A DNA stretch of 64,000 bases from Streptomyces cirratus (lineage in GTDB: Bacteria > Actinomycetota > Actinomycetes > Streptomycetales > Streptomycetaceae): the NCBI RefSeq assembly GCF_014650775.1, contig NZ_BMVP01000021.1, positions 1 to 64,000 of the forward strand. The letters run 5' to 3'. Numbering within the stretch: the first letter of the stretch is position 1; each line of letters opens with the position of its first letter. Below are positions 1-9,041 of this stretch, one piece after another. Both the position numbers and the translations under genes were made by a program. The notes beneath the pieces are model-generated. The model saw nothing but the letters and a program-made list of their open reading frames with translations. It ran no database searches and had not been told where the DNA came from.

Positions 1-905
1 TTCTTCGCGACCCAGCGCATCGCGTACGCGGCGGACCGGTCGACCTTGGACGGGTCCTTGCCCGAGAACGCGCCACCGCCGTGGCGGGCCATACCGCCGT
101 AGGTGTCGATGATGATCTTGCGGCCGGTCAGGCCCGCGTCACCCATCGGACCACCGATCTCGAAGCGGCCCGTCGGGTTCACCAGCAGCCGGTAGCCCTC
201 GGTGTCCAGCTTGATCCCGTCCTGCGCCAGCCGGTTCAGGACGTACTCCACCACGTGCTCGCGGACGTCGGGCGTCAGCAGGGAATCGAGGTCGATGTCG
301 GCGGCGTGCTGGGTGGACACGACGACGGTGTCGAGGCGGACGGCCTTGTCGCCGTCGTACTCGATGGTGACCTGCGTCTTGCCGTCCGGGCGCAGGTACG
401 GGACGGTGCCGTCCTTGCGGACCTCCGTCAGTCGGCGCGAGAGGCGGTGCGCGATGTGGATCGGGAGCGGCATCAGCTCGGGCGTCTCGTCGCAGGCGTA
501 GCCGAACATCAGGCCCTGGTCGCCGGCGCCCTGCCGGTCCAGCTCGTCCCCCTCGCCTTCGACGCGCTGCTCGTAGGCGGTGTCGACGCCCTGGGCGATG
601 TCGGGCGACTGCGCGCCGATGGACACCGACACACCACAGGAGGCGCCGTCGAAACCCTTCTCGGAGGAGTCGTAGCCGATCTCCAGGATCTTGCCGCGGA
701 CGAGCTGCGCGATCGGCGCGTACGCCTTCGTGGTCACCTCTCCCGCGATGTGCACGAGACCGGTCGTGATCAGCGTCTCGACCGCGACGCGCGAGGCCGG
801 GTCCTCGGTGAGGAGCGCGTCGAGGATGGTGTCGCTGATCTGGTCAGCGATCTTGTCGGGGTGGCCCTCGGTCACGGACTCCGAGGTGAACAGGCGACGG
901 GACAC
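1..905 (-). CDS. metK: S-adenosylmethionine synthetase (partial, C-terminus outside window)
   Basis: Makes S-adenosylmethionine from ATP and methionine in the cytoplasm. The reverse strand reads from a GTG (codon at 903-905) into MSRRLFTSESVTEGHPDK, the classic MetK N-terminus, and continues without a break through GACDQG-like and GGGAFSGKDPSKVDRSAAY motifs for 301 codons before leaving the window; full MetK is about 400 residues. It is separated from the SDR gene upstream by about 120 bp, in which a short CCACAC/GTGTGG inverted repeat (991-1020) is visible. A metK beside secondary-metabolism genes may be a duplicate of the housekeeping gene supplying methyl donor, but that is inference. Family assignment is secure. 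Confidence 0.95.
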   Translation of the reverse strand, partial: MSRRLFTSESVTEGHPDKIADQISDTILDALLTEDPASRVAVETLITTGLVHIAGEVTTKAYAPIAQLVRGKILEIGYDSSEKGFDGASCGVSVSIGAQSPDIAQGVDTAYEQRVEGEGDELDRQGAGDQGLMFGYACDETPELMPLPIHIAHRLSRRLTEVRKDGTVPYLRPDGKTQVTIEYDGDKAVRLDTVVVSTQHAADIDLDSLLTPDVREHVVEYVLNRLAQDGIKLDTEGYRLLVNPTGRFEIGGPMGDAGLTGRKIIIDTYGGMARHGGGAFSGKDPSKVDRSAAYAMRWVAK

Positions 906-1026
906 GGGCGGATTCCTTCTGTGGTGTGGGCGGGAGGCGACAGTCTCCGAACCCTCTGGAGATCCACTCGAAAACCGGAAGCGGCCCTGCCCACACGGCC
1001 CCCTCGACCCGGCGGTGTGGCCCGCC

Positions 1027-1767
1027 TCACCAGGCGAGGCCGCCGTTGACCTCCAGGACGTGTCCGTTGACGTAGGCCCCGGCGTCGCCGGCGAGGTAGA
1101 CGGCGGCCTCCGCGATCTCCCGGCCGGTGCCCATGCGGCCCAGCGCGACCTTCGGCGCGTACGTGCTCCACACCGCCTGGTTCTGTTTGAGCAGCCGCCC
1201 CATGCCCTCGTCGACGAAGCCGGGCGCCAGGCAGTTGACGACGATGCCCTTCGGCGCGAGCTCCAGTGCGATGACCTTGCTGAACATCTCCACCGCCGCC
1301 TTGGTCGCGCAGTACGCGGACGCGCCCGGGGCGGGCCGGCTGCCCAGCGCCGAGGACATCGTGACGATGCGGCCGTTCCCGCTCCGCTCCAGGTACGGCA
1401 CGGCCGCCTGCACGCAGTGGAAGAGGCCGTTCAGGTTCGTGTCGACGACCTGCGCCCAGTCGGCGCCCGCCAGTCCCGCCGCGGGTCCCGGCCGGCTCAG
1501 ACCGGCGTTGGCCATCAGGACGTCGACCCCGCCGAACCGGTCCGCCGCCGCCTCCATCAGCGCGCGCACCGATGCGGGATCGCGCACGTCGGTCTGCCGG
1601 AAGACGGCGCGGCCGTCCAGGTGTGCCAGGGCCCCGTCCGCCCCGGCCCCGCCGCGCGCGCCGACGACGACCCGCGCACCCTCCGCGACGAACGCCTCGG
1701 TGATCTTGAGGCCGAGGCCCTTCGTCCCGCCGGTCACCACGGCGACCCGGCCCTCCAGTGCCCCCAT
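1027..1767 (-). CDS. SDR-family oxidoreductase (FabG-like)
   Basis: NAD(P)-dependent short-chain dehydrogenase/reductase of 246 residues, the usual length. The Rossmann glycine motif TGGTKGLG is near residue 13, the NAG motif is present (MANAGLS), and the catalytic Ser plus YCATK (YxxxK) are intact; the C-terminus ends in the typical VNGGLAW. Its ATG shares one base with the TGA of the SARP gene upstream (TGATG), so the two are translationally coupled. The substrate cannot be told from sequence; the position next to the indigoidine synthetase suggests a secondary-metabolite role, which is inference. Confidence 0.85.
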   Translation of the reverse strand: MGALEGRVAVVTGGTKGLGLKITEAFVAEGARVVVGARGGAGADGALAHLDGRAVFRQTDVRDPASVRALMEAAADRFGGVDVLMANAGLSRPGPAAGLAGADWAQVVDTNLNGLFHCVQAAVPYLERSGNGRIVTMSSALGSRPAPGASAYCATKAAVEMFSKVIALELAPKGIVVNCLAPGFVDEGMGRLLKQNQAVWSTYAPKVALGRMGTGREIAEAAVYLAGDAGAYVNGHVLEVNGGLAW

Positions 1768-2600
1768 CAGGTACCGGACCGCACCGCGAACCGGTCGCCG
1801 CCGGCCCGGGGGGCCGCGGCGGCGGGCGGCCCGGGGGCGCGCCTGGGGGCGGGGCTCAGCAACCGGGCCCGGAGCTGCCTGAGTTCCGGCGAGGGTTCCA
1901 TGCCCAGTTCGTCGGCGAGGACCCGGTGGACGTTCTGGTAGGCCCGCACGGCTTCCGCGCGCCGGCCGGCGGCCACCAGGGCCGTGATCAGCCGGCTGTG
2001 GAACCATTCGTTGAGCGGGTAGTCGTTGGTGAGCTTGCGCAGCTCCGGGATGGATTCGCGGGTCAGGCCCAGCTGCTCCTGCGCCTCGATCCGGATCTCG
2101 AAGGCCCGTACCCGCAGCTCCTCCAGGTGCACGAGGTGGCCGGTGAGCACGTCGCCGACGGGGTGGTTCGACAGGGCGGGCCCGCGCCACAGGTCGAGCG
2201 CCTGCCGGACGCTGCGCAGCGCCGCGCCCGGGTCGCCGCCCCCGAGCTCGCCACGGGCCTGGGCGACGAGCCGCTCGAAGACGCGGATGTCGATCTCGGC
2301 GTCGTCGGCGAGGATCCGGTAGCCGGGCGGGCTGGTGACGATCAGGGAGCGCCCGGCCGGCACCAGGTCCTCGCTCACCAGCATCCGGCGGGCGTGGTAC
2401 ACGTACGTCTGGAGGGTGGTGACGGCGCTGCGCGGCGGTGCGTCGCCCCACAGCTCGTGGATGAGCGCTTCCGCCGTGACGATCTCATGGGGCCGGGTGA
2501 GCAGCAGCGCCAGTGTCTGGCAGACCTTCGGGGTTCCCGGCCGGTACACCCGTCCGTCGTCGGAGACGATCTCGAACGGGCCGATGAGATTGAAACGCAT
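1767..2600 (-). CDS. SARP-family transcriptional activator
   Basis: 277-residue Streptomyces antibiotic regulatory protein: an OmpR-like winged helix at about residues 1-95 (MRFNLIGPFEI start, ELWGDAPPRSAVTTLQTYV recognition region) followed by the bacterial transcriptional activation (BTAD) domain at about 100-250. SARPs bind tandem heptamers spaced 11 bp upstream of biosynthetic promoters. It has the coupled SDR as its only operon partner, and lies just beyond the bpsA terminator, so it is probably transcribed from its own promoter in 2601-2659. It is the most divergent of the four SARPs in the window, and is a natural candidate regulator for bpsA and the IndA operon (inference). Confidence 0.9.
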   Translation of the reverse strand: MRFNLIGPFEIVSDDGRVYRPGTPKVCQTLALLLTRPHEIVTAEALIHELWGDAPPRSAVTTLQTYVYHARRMLVSEDLVPAGRSLIVTSPPGYRILADDAEIDIRVFERLVAQARGELGGGDPGAALRSVRQALDLWRGPALSNHPVGDVLTGHLVHLEELRVRAFEIRIEAQEQLGLTRESIPELRKLTNDYPLNEWFHSRLITALVAAGRRAEAVRAYQNVHRVLADELGMEPSPELRQLRARLLSPAPRRAPGPPAAAAPRAGGDRFAVRSGT

Positions 2601-2659
2601 GGGAGGTGGCTCCTCGTCGACAGAACGGCGGCGGCGGCCGGACGGCCGTCGACGGATGG

Positions 2660-2693
2660 GGCCGCCCCGCCGGATCGCTCCGGCGGGGCGGCC
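2660..2693 (-). terminator. Strong hairpin terminator after bpsA
   Basis: A perfect 15-bp stem (GGCCGCCCCGCCGGA at 2660-2674 and its complement at 2679-2693) with a 4-nt loop lies 22 bp past the bpsA stop codon. No U-tract follows, which is common for Streptomyces terminators. It separates bpsA from the SARP gene. Confidence 0.8.
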
Positions 2694-2714
2694 GTCACCG
2701 CGTGGTCCGCGCCG

Positions 2715-5700
2715 TCACTCCTCGCCGAGCAGGTAGCGGATGTGCTTGACCAGCTCGCCGATGTCCTCGCGCAGCAGGCTGTAGTGGTCGGCGTCGAGGT
2801 CGATCACCGTCGGCGGCTCGGCCGAGTAGCCGCTGCTGTTCTCCAGGAACGAGTAGTCGTCGCCCACGGCCTTGAAGATGCTGATCGGCGCCTGGAGGGT
2901 GCGCTCGGCCAGCTCGTGGAAGGAGTACTCGAATTCGTAGGTCTGGCCCACGACCGAGATGATCCGCCGGGCGAGGTCGACGTCGATGCCCTTGAGTTCG
3001 CTGATGAACTCGGCGAAGGACGCCTCGTCCGTCACGGTCTCCAGGCACTTCTCCAGGTCCGGACCGGAAATGGTGCCGGTGAAGACGGAGAACAGGATCG
3101 TGGTGTAGCCGCGGTTGGCGAAGGACGCCTCACGGCCCCACACCTTGCCGTTCTCGGCGCGCACCTTCGGGGAGCCCGGCGCGATCAGGAACAGGTTGTC
3201 CACCTTCTCGCCGGCCTGCTCCAGCTGGTAGGCGGTCTCGAAGGCCACGCGGGCTCCGAAGGAGTAGCCCCACAGGGTGTAGGGGCCGCTCGGCTGGAGC
3301 TCCTTGATGGCCTCGATGTCCGCCTTGGCCATCTCGACGATCGTCTCGTACGGGGTCTCCCCGTCGTTGATGCCGTGCGACTGGACGCCGTAGAACGAGC
3401 GGCCGAGGCCGATCTCGCCGGCCAGGGTGCGCAGGTTCATCGGGTAGCCGCCGAGGCCCGGCCAGCAGATCACGGGCTTGGCCTTGCCGGTCTCCGCGTG
3501 CAGGCGCACCAGGCGCGAGGACTCCTGGGCGACCTCGCGCTCCAGGCGCCGGGCGAGCTTCTCGACGGTCGGCGACTCCAGGACGCTCTGGAGCGGCAGG
3601 GAAACGCCGAGCCGGGAGTTGAGCTCGCGGATGAGACCGACGGCGATCAGCGAGTTGCCGCCGGACTCGAAGAAGTCGTCCTGCACGGAGACGCTCTCGC
3701 GCCGCAGGGACTTCGCCCAGATCGCGCTGATCTCCTTCTCGGTCTCCGTGCGCGGGGCCACGAAGGGGCGTTCGACGAGCTCGGCGTTGACCTGCTCGGA
3801 GGCGGCCAGCGCCTTGACGTCGACCTTGCCGTTGGCGGACAGCGGCATCCGCTCGAACACCACGACCCGGTTGGGGATCATGTAGTCGGGCAGGAAGCTG
3901 ACGAGGTCGTCGCGGATGAGTTCGGCCGGACCGCGCATGTGGACGCTGTCCTCGCGCATGCCCTGGTGGCCGACCTGCTCGTCGCTGATGCGGCCGCCGA
4001 CGAAGAAGTACATCGGGCCGCTCTCGACGCCGCCCGCGGCGAGGACGGCGTCCATGCGGCGCGAGGCGGGCAGCGGGTTGCCGGTCTTGGAGCTGTAGCC
4101 GGAGGACATGAAGCCCAGGTTCAGCCCGTTCATCATCAGGTGCTGGAGCTTCTTGCCGAGGGTGATGTAGTGCAGCCACTCCTCGGGGGCGCGGCTGTAC
4201 ACGCTGATGCCGAAGCTCGCGGCCTGGTACACCGACTGGTTGATCGCGATGACGTGCTTCTTGAGGACGATGTCGTCCGAGAAGTGGGTCAGCTCGCCGT
4301 CCGCGTAGCGGTACAGGGCCTCGGGCAGGCCGGCGATCTTGCCGCCGTGCGTCTGGACGTAGACCTCGGCGTGGTCCTCGCGCGGGCCCGCGTGCGGGAC
4401 GAGCTCGAAGGTCCCCAGGTAGTAGTCCTCGTCGGCGACGTCCAGCAGGTCCCGGACGGCCGGCTCGTAGGCGCGGTCGTGGATGTCGAGGCCGTAGGCC
4501 GGCAGGACCTGCTCGAAGAGGCCGACCATGTGGCCGGTCTCGATCTCCAGGACCTCGAGGATGTTGTTCTTGTAGACCGGCTCGATGCCGCTCTTCTTGC
4601 CGATGAAGTGGATCTGCGCGGTGGGCTTGCCGGTGGCCTCGCGCTCGCTGATCAGCACGAGCTGGTGGCGGACCGGCTGGTAGTAGTAGTAGCCCGGCTT
4701 GAGACCTGCGACGCCCTCCAGCTCGAAGTACATCTGCGTCGCGTACAGCGCGCCCGGGGAGGCGTAGCCGTACTTCGGCAGCAGCCGCTCCTCGCTGACG
4801 AACTGGCCGAACCAGCGCAGGATCTGTCCCAGTTCGGCGGGGGCCAGGTCGGCCGCCTTGCGCGAGTAGCCCGCGGTGACCTTGGCGCCGAGCAGGTCGA
4901 TCAGGTCGGCCCGGGTGACCTCGCCGCCCTCGTAGAAGCGGTAGGTCTTGCGGGCGAAGACGCGGGCGCGCTGCTCGGGGGTGGCTTCCGCGCCGGGCAG
5001 GTCGTAGGCGGTGCGGGCGGCCAGCTCGGCGTCGTCGCGCAGGCCCGGGTTGGACAGCTGCGCCTTGACCTGGAGCTTGCTCTTCTTCGAGGCGTGGTGG
5101 GAGCCGTGGTTGCCCTGGTCCATCAGGGCGGCTTCCTTCTCGCTCAGCTCCACGCAGGCGATCAGGTTCTGGAAGCCGGTACGGCTGTCGTTCTTGACGA
5201 TGACGGCCGCGTTGCGGACCCACTCGTGGTTCTCGATCGCGAGGGAGATCTCGTCGAGTTCGACGCGGTAGCCGCGCAGCTTGACCTGGTTGTCGGCGCG
5301 GCCGGCGAACTGCACGGTGCCGTCCGGGTTCCACTGGCCCAGGTCGCCCGTCTTGTAGAGGCGGGTGGGGGCGGCGCCGTCGCCGAGGGGGATCTCCAGG
5401 AAGCGGTCGGCGGTCAGGTCGGGGCGGTGCAGGTAGCCGCGGGCCAGCTGGACGCCGCCGATGTACAGCTCGCCGATCTCGCCGACGCCGACGGGCCGCA
5501 GGTCCTTGTCGAGGATGTGGTACTCGGTGCGGTGGACGGGGCTGCCGATCGAGATCGACTGGGGGCCTTCGTCCAGGTCCTCGGGGACGACGGTGTACGA
5601 GGAGGAGTTGATGGTGCACTCCGTCGGCCCGTACAGGTTGATCAGGGCGCGGCCCGGTATCTCGCGGGTGACCTGGAGCGCGAGGTTGCGCGAGAGCGCC

Positions 5701-6566
5701 TCGCCGCCGCTGAATATCTGCCTCAGCGAGGAGCAGGCGTCGAACTTCTCGGTGTCGATGAGCGCCTGGAGCAGCGTCGGGACGCACTGCAGGGTGGTGA
5801 CGCCGTGCTTGTGGATGGTCTCGATGAGGCCCTCGGGGTCGGCGTAGACGCCGGGGGCGCCCATGACGACGGTGGCGCCGTTGGCCGGGGAGAGGATCTC
5901 CCACTGGGCGGCGTCGAAGCTCATCGGGGTCTTCTGCAGGATGACCTTGCTGCGGTCGATGCCGTGCGCCTCGCGCAGCCAGCCGAGCTGGTTGACGACG
6001 CTGCGGTGCTCGATCATCACGCCCTTGGGCTTGCCGGTGCTGCCCGAGGTGTAGATGACGTAGGCGAGGCTGTCGGGGCGGGCGCCTTCGGCGGCGGGCG
6101 CCGGCGTGCCCCCCTCGGGCAGCACGAACGCGTCGGAGTCGCGCAGGGTGACGACGGTGACGTCCTTCGGCGCGAGTTCGCGCAGCCGGGACACCAGGCG
6201 CTGCTGAGCGAGGATGATCTTCGCCTGGCTGTTCTCGATCATGTACCGGAGCCGGTCCTCGGGGTACTCCGGGGACAGCGGCAGGTAGGCGCCGCCGGCG
6301 GACAGGATGCCCCAGGCGCCGATCATCAGGTCGAGCGACGGCTCGACGAAGAGGCCGACGCAGTCGTCCGCCGAGACACCGAGATGTCTCAGGTACTCGG
6401 CCAGGGCCGAGCTTCTGGCTGCCAGTTCGCGGTAGGTGAGGCTCTGGTCGCGGTAGACGACAGCGGTCGCCTCCGGGTGCTCCGCGACCCGCTCGGCGAG
6501 CAGGTCCGGCAACGCCTTGGTTCCCAGAAGGGTGGGCTCGAGCACGCTGGTCTCCTGAAAGGTCAT
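2715..6566 (-). CDS. bpsA: Indigoidine synthetase, single-module NRPS (A-Ox-PCP-TE)
   Basis: Cyclises and oxidises two L-glutamines to the blue pigment indigoidine. The 1283-residue protein matches the known BpsA/IndC length and, as I recall it, is near-identical over long stretches. Visible order: adenylation core (YTSGSTGKPKG about 171-182; KTGDLG about 405), an FMN-dependent nitroreductase-like oxidation domain inserted inside the A domain (about 490-860), the A10 lysine (SANGK, about 914), carrier protein (GGNSL, Ser about 972) and thioesterase (GYSFG, Ser about 1102). The ATG at 6566 is preceded by AAGGAAG. It is a stand-alone transcription unit with a terminator on each side. It needs a PPTase; one is encoded at 16581-17408. 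In the window the partner IndA is encoded 2.5 kb away. Confidence 0.97.
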   Translation of the reverse strand: MTFQETSVLEPTLLGTKALPDLLAERVAEHPEATAVVYRDQSLTYRELAARSSALAEYLRHLGVSADDCVGLFVEPSLDLMIGAWGILSAGGAYLPLSPEYPEDRLRYMIENSQAKIILAQQRLVSRLRELAPKDVTVVTLRDSDAFVLPEGGTPAPAAEGARPDSLAYVIYTSGSTGKPKGVMIEHRSVVNQLGWLREAHGIDRSKVILQKTPMSFDAAQWEILSPANGATVVMGAPGVYADPEGLIETIHKHGVTTLQCVPTLLQALIDTEKFDACSSLRQIFSGGEALSRNLALQVTREIPGRALINLYGPTECTINSSSYTVVPEDLDEGPQSISIGSPVHRTEYHILDKDLRPVGVGEIGELYIGGVQLARGYLHRPDLTADRFLEIPLGDGAAPTRLYKTGDLGQWNPDGTVQFAGRADNQVKLRGYRVELDEISLAIENHEWVRNAAVIVKNDSRTGFQNLIACVELSEKEAALMDQGNHGSHHASKKSKLQVKAQLSNPGLRDDAELAARTAYDLPGAEATPEQRARVFARKTYRFYEGGEVTRADLIDLLGAKVTAGYSRKAADLAPAELGQILRWFGQFVSEERLLPKYGYASPGALYATQMYFELEGVAGLKPGYYYYQPVRHQLVLISEREATGKPTAQIHFIGKKSGIEPVYKNNILEVLEIETGHMVGLFEQVLPAYGLDIHDRAYEPAVRDLLDVADEDYYLGTFELVPHAGPREDHAEVYVQTHGGKIAGLPEALYRYADGELTHFSDDIVLKKHVIAINQSVYQAASFGISVYSRAPEEWLHYITLGKKLQHLMMNGLNLGFMSSGYSSKTGNPLPASRRMDAVLAAGGVESGPMYFFVGGRISDEQVGHQGMREDSVHMRGPAELIRDDLVSFLPDYMIPNRVVVFERMPLSANGKVDVKALAASEQVNAELVERPFVAPRTETEKEISAIWAKSLRRESVSVQDDFFESGGNSLIAVGLIRELNSRLGVSLPLQSVLESPTVEKLARRLEREVAQESSRLVRLHAETGKAKPVICWPGLGGYPMNLRTLAGEIGLGRSFYGVQSHGINDGETPYETIVEMAKADIEAIKELQPSGPYTLWGYSFGARVAFETAYQLEQAGEKVDNLFLIAPGSPKVRAENGKVWGREASFANRGYTTILFSVFTGTISGPDLEKCLETVTDEASFAEFISELKGIDVDLARRIISVVGQTYEFEYSFHELAERTLQAPISIFKAVGDDYSFLENSSGYSAEPPTVIDLDADHYSLLREDIGELVKHIRYLLGEE

Positions 6567-6792
6567 TTCTCGCTTCCTTACTTCCTTCGTGGAACAGCGG
6601 GCGTGCTCGACGCCCGCGTGACCGGGGCCGCGCTCCTCGGCGGCAGACCCGGCCTGCAGCGGCTCACCGCGGTGCGGACGACACCCGCGGGCCGGGGAAC
6701 ACCGCGGGGGGTGAGCCGGAAGAGCCGGACGGCGGCCCGGCGTGAAGAAACCGACGGACAGGGGACCAGTGGCGCTCCCCCGGGAGAGCTGT
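6567..6792 (-). promoter_or_regulatory. bpsA upstream region
   Basis: About 225 bp between the tandem hairpins behind prs and the bpsA ATG must hold the bpsA promoter. AAGGAAG ribosome-binding sequences lie directly upstream of the start. I could not pick out a convincing -10/-35 pair or heptamer array here. Confidence 0.5.
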
Positions 6793-6854
6793 CCGGGGCG
6801 GTGCGCGACGCGCAACCGCCCCGGGGTACGGGCGGGCCCCCTCGGCCCGCCCGT
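6793..6854 (-). terminator. Tandem hairpin terminators after prs
   Basis: Two back-to-back perfect inverted repeats begin 8 bp past the prs stop: ACGGGCGGGCC/GGCCCGCCCGT (6828-6854, 5-nt loop) and CCGGGGCGGT/ACCGCCCCGG (6793-6824) whose loop is itself a GCGCG-A-CGCGC hairpin. They end the seven-gene operon and insulate bpsA. Confidence 0.8.
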
Positions 6855-6861
6855 CCCGGCC

Positions 6862-7821
6862 CTACCGGTCCTGGAGCAACCGGGTCACCGATCCGTTCTC
6901 GAACACCTCACGGGCGGCACCGGCGATGAGCGGGGCGATCGACAGGACGGTGACCTTGTCCAGTCCGAGTGCCCCGGGCACCGGCAGGGTGTCCGTGAAG
7001 ACGAACTCGCTGACCCGCGAGTTCTTGAGGCGGTCCGCGGCGGGGCCGGACAGCACCCCGTGCGTGGCCGCCACGATGACGTCCCGAGCGCCCTGGGCGA
7101 AGAGGGCGTCGGCGGCGGCGCAGATCGTGCCACCGGTGTCGATCATGTCGTCGACGAGTACGCAGTCGCGGCCCTCGACGTCACCGACCACCTCGTGGGC
7201 GGTGACCTGGTGGGCCACGTCCTTGTCGCGCCGTTTGTGGACGATGGCCAGCGGCGCGCCCAGCCGGTCGCACCACCCGTCCGCGACCCGGACGCGGCCG
7301 GCGTCGGGCGAGACGACCGTGAGGTTGTCGCGGTCGGCCTTGGCGCCGATGTGGTCCGCGAGGACCGGCATCGCGAACAGGTGGTCCACCGGCCCGTCGA
7401 AGAAACCCTGGATCTGGTCTGCGTGCAGATCGACCGTCAGGATCCGGTCCGCACCGGCCGTCTTGAGCAGATCCGCCACCAGACGGGCCGAGATGGGCTC
7501 GCGGCCGCTGTGCTTGCGGTCCTGGCGGGCGTACCCGTAGAACGGCAGGATCACCGTGATGCTGCGGGCGGAGGCCCGCTTCAACGCGTCGATCATGATG
7601 AGCTGCTCCATGATCGCCTTGTTGATCGGCGCGGTGTGGCTCTGGATGACGAAGCAGTCCGCGCCGCGCACGGAGGCGTGGTAGCGGATGTAGATCTCGC
7701 CGTTGGCGAAGTCGATCGCCTTCGTCGGGACCAGCGCCGTACCCAGCTCGGCCGCCACCGCCTGCGCCAGCTCGGGGTGCGCGCGCCCCGAGAACAGCAG
7801 CATCTGACCTGGACTGCTCAC
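6862..7821 (-). CDS. prs: Ribose-phosphate pyrophosphokinase (PRPP synthetase)
   Basis: Makes PRPP from ribose 5-phosphate and ATP. The 319-residue product has the family N-terminus (LLFSGRAHPELA), the DLHADQIQGFF segment, the flexible-loop RRDKDVAHQV and the PRPP-binding loop VLVDDMIDTGGTI. I chose the GTG at 7821 because it overlaps the stop of the reductase gene as GTGA; an ATG at 7803 is the alternative and would trim six residues. It is the last gene of an operon containing a phosphoribosyltransferase (upp) and IndA, so it probably supplies PRPP/ribose-phosphate for that pathway rather than for general metabolism (inference). Confidence 0.93.
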   Translation of the reverse strand: MSSPGQMLLFSGRAHPELAQAVAAELGTALVPTKAIDFANGEIYIRYHASVRGADCFVIQSHTAPINKAIMEQLIMIDALKRASARSITVILPFYGYARQDRKHSGREPISARLVADLLKTAGADRILTVDLHADQIQGFFDGPVDHLFAMPVLADHIGAKADRDNLTVVSPDAGRVRVADGWCDRLGAPLAIVHKRRDKDVAHQVTAHEVVGDVEGRDCVLVDDMIDTGGTICAAADALFAQGARDVIVAATHGVLSGPAADRLKNSRVSEFVFTDTLPVPGALGLDKVTVLSIAPLIAGAAREVFENGSVTRLLQDR

Positions 7822-8903
7822 GCGGAACCGGCCTCGGCCAGCGTCGGGTAGTCGGTGTAGCCGCGGTGGTCGCCACCGTAGAAGGTGGTGGTGTCCAGTG
7901 CGTTGAACGGGCCGCCGGCGCGCACGCGCTCCGGCAGGTCCGGGTTGGCGAGGAACGCCGCGCCGAACGCGACGGCGCAGGCGACGCCCGTCTCCAGCGC
8001 CTCGACCGCGGTCTCCGCGGTGACCTGGACGCCGAGGTGCTCCGGGTGCGGGCTGAGGATGATGGTGCCGGTCCACTGCGCGCGCAGGGCCTTGGTCTGC
8101 TCGCGGTTGCCGGCCTCCAGGACGTGCAGGAACGCCAGCGGCGGCAGGGCCGCGACCAGCGCCTCGTACAGGGCCGCGGTGTCGCCCTCGACGATGTCGT
8201 TGTACGCGTTGGCGGGCGAGATGCGCACGCCGACCCGGTCGGCGCCGATGCGCTCGGACACCGCGTGGATGACCTCGGTGGCGAAGCGGATGCGGTTCTC
8301 GATGGAGCCGCCGTACTCGTCGGTGCGGCGGTTGGTGTTGTCCGCCAGGAACTGGTGGAGCAGGAAGCCGTTGCCCGCGTGGACCTCGACGCCGTCGAAC
8401 CCGGCCTCGACGGCGTTCTGCGCGGCGTCGGCGAAGTCCTTGACGGTGTCCGCGATCTCCTCGCCCGTCAGCGCGTGGGGCTCCTGGTAGTCGAGCGCGC
8501 CCTCGGGGCCGAAGCACTGGCCGCCCGCGGTGACCGCCGAGGGTGCGACCGACTGGTGGCCGCTGGGGTACAGCGACGGGTGGCCGATGCGGCCGGCGTG
8601 CATGAGCTGCGCCACGATCTTGCCGCCGGCGCGGTGCACCGCGTCGGTGACCTGCTTCCAGGACTCGGTCTGCTCCTGCGAGTACAGGCCGGGGCTGTTC
8701 ATGAACCCCTGGCCGACGACGCTGGGCTGGATGCCCTCGCTGATGATGAGGCCGGCACTCGCCCGCTGGGCGTAGTAGGTGGCCATCAGCTCGGTGGCGA
8801 GGCCGTCGGGGGTGGCGCGGTTGCGGCTCATGGGCGCCATGACCAGGCGGTTGCCCAGGGACAGCTTGCCCAGGGTGACCGGCTCGAACAGCTTCTCGGA
8901 CAT
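7818..8903 (-). CDS. Old Yellow Enzyme family alkene reductase (NADH:flavin oxidoreductase)
   Basis: 361-residue FMN-dependent ene-reductase of the NemA/OYE family: N-terminal LFEPVTLGKLSLGNRLVMAPM, the NRATPDG turn, QLMHAGRIGHPSL, and the active-site helix DGVEVHAGNGFLLHQFL with the NTNRRTDEYGGSIENR stretch are all present. The start is ATG at 8903 with GAGG/GGAG upstream. It ends overlapping prs by 4 nt. Reduction or aromatisation of a heterocyclic intermediate in the IndA operon is plausible but not shown. Catalytic segment looks intact. Confidence 0.92.
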   Translation of the reverse strand: MSEKLFEPVTLGKLSLGNRLVMAPMSRNRATPDGLATELMATYYAQRASAGLIISEGIQPSVVGQGFMNSPGLYSQEQTESWKQVTDAVHRAGGKIVAQLMHAGRIGHPSLYPSGHQSVAPSAVTAGGQCFGPEGALDYQEPHALTGEEIADTVKDFADAAQNAVEAGFDGVEVHAGNGFLLHQFLADNTNRRTDEYGGSIENRIRFATEVIHAVSERIGADRVGVRISPANAYNDIVEGDTAALYEALVAALPPLAFLHVLEAGNREQTKALRAQWTGTIILSPHPEHLGVQVTAETAVEALETGVACAVAFGAAFLANPDLPERVRAGGPFNALDTTTFYGGDHRGYTDYPTLAEAGSA

Positions 8904-8972
8904 CGTGTGTCTCCTCATCGAGGTCATATCGTGGTGCGGACGTACGGCGGCGTGAGCGGGGTGGACGGCCCC

Positions 8973-9041
8973 AGTGCCGTGGCCGGGAAGGTTTGCCGTG
9001 CCGGGCGTCGCGACCCGGTGAACCTTTCCGGTCACAGCACT
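8973..9041. repeat. MITE-like inverted-repeat element, copy 1 (69 bp)
   Basis: Imperfect terminal inverted repeats of about 21 bp: AGTGCCGTGGCCGGGAAGG at the left, AACCTTTCCGGTCACAGCACT at the right. The same ends and inner sequence recur at 15394-15581. This copy abuts and overlaps the indA stop codon by two bases, so it could also serve as the indA hairpin terminator or an mRNA-stabilising hairpin. Confidence 0.65.

Noticed and set aside
1758..6929. 1723-codon open frame on the forward strand
   Set aside because: Exactly antisense to bpsA and the SARP; the translation is Asp/Val/Gly/Leu-rich GC-shadow sequence without domains.
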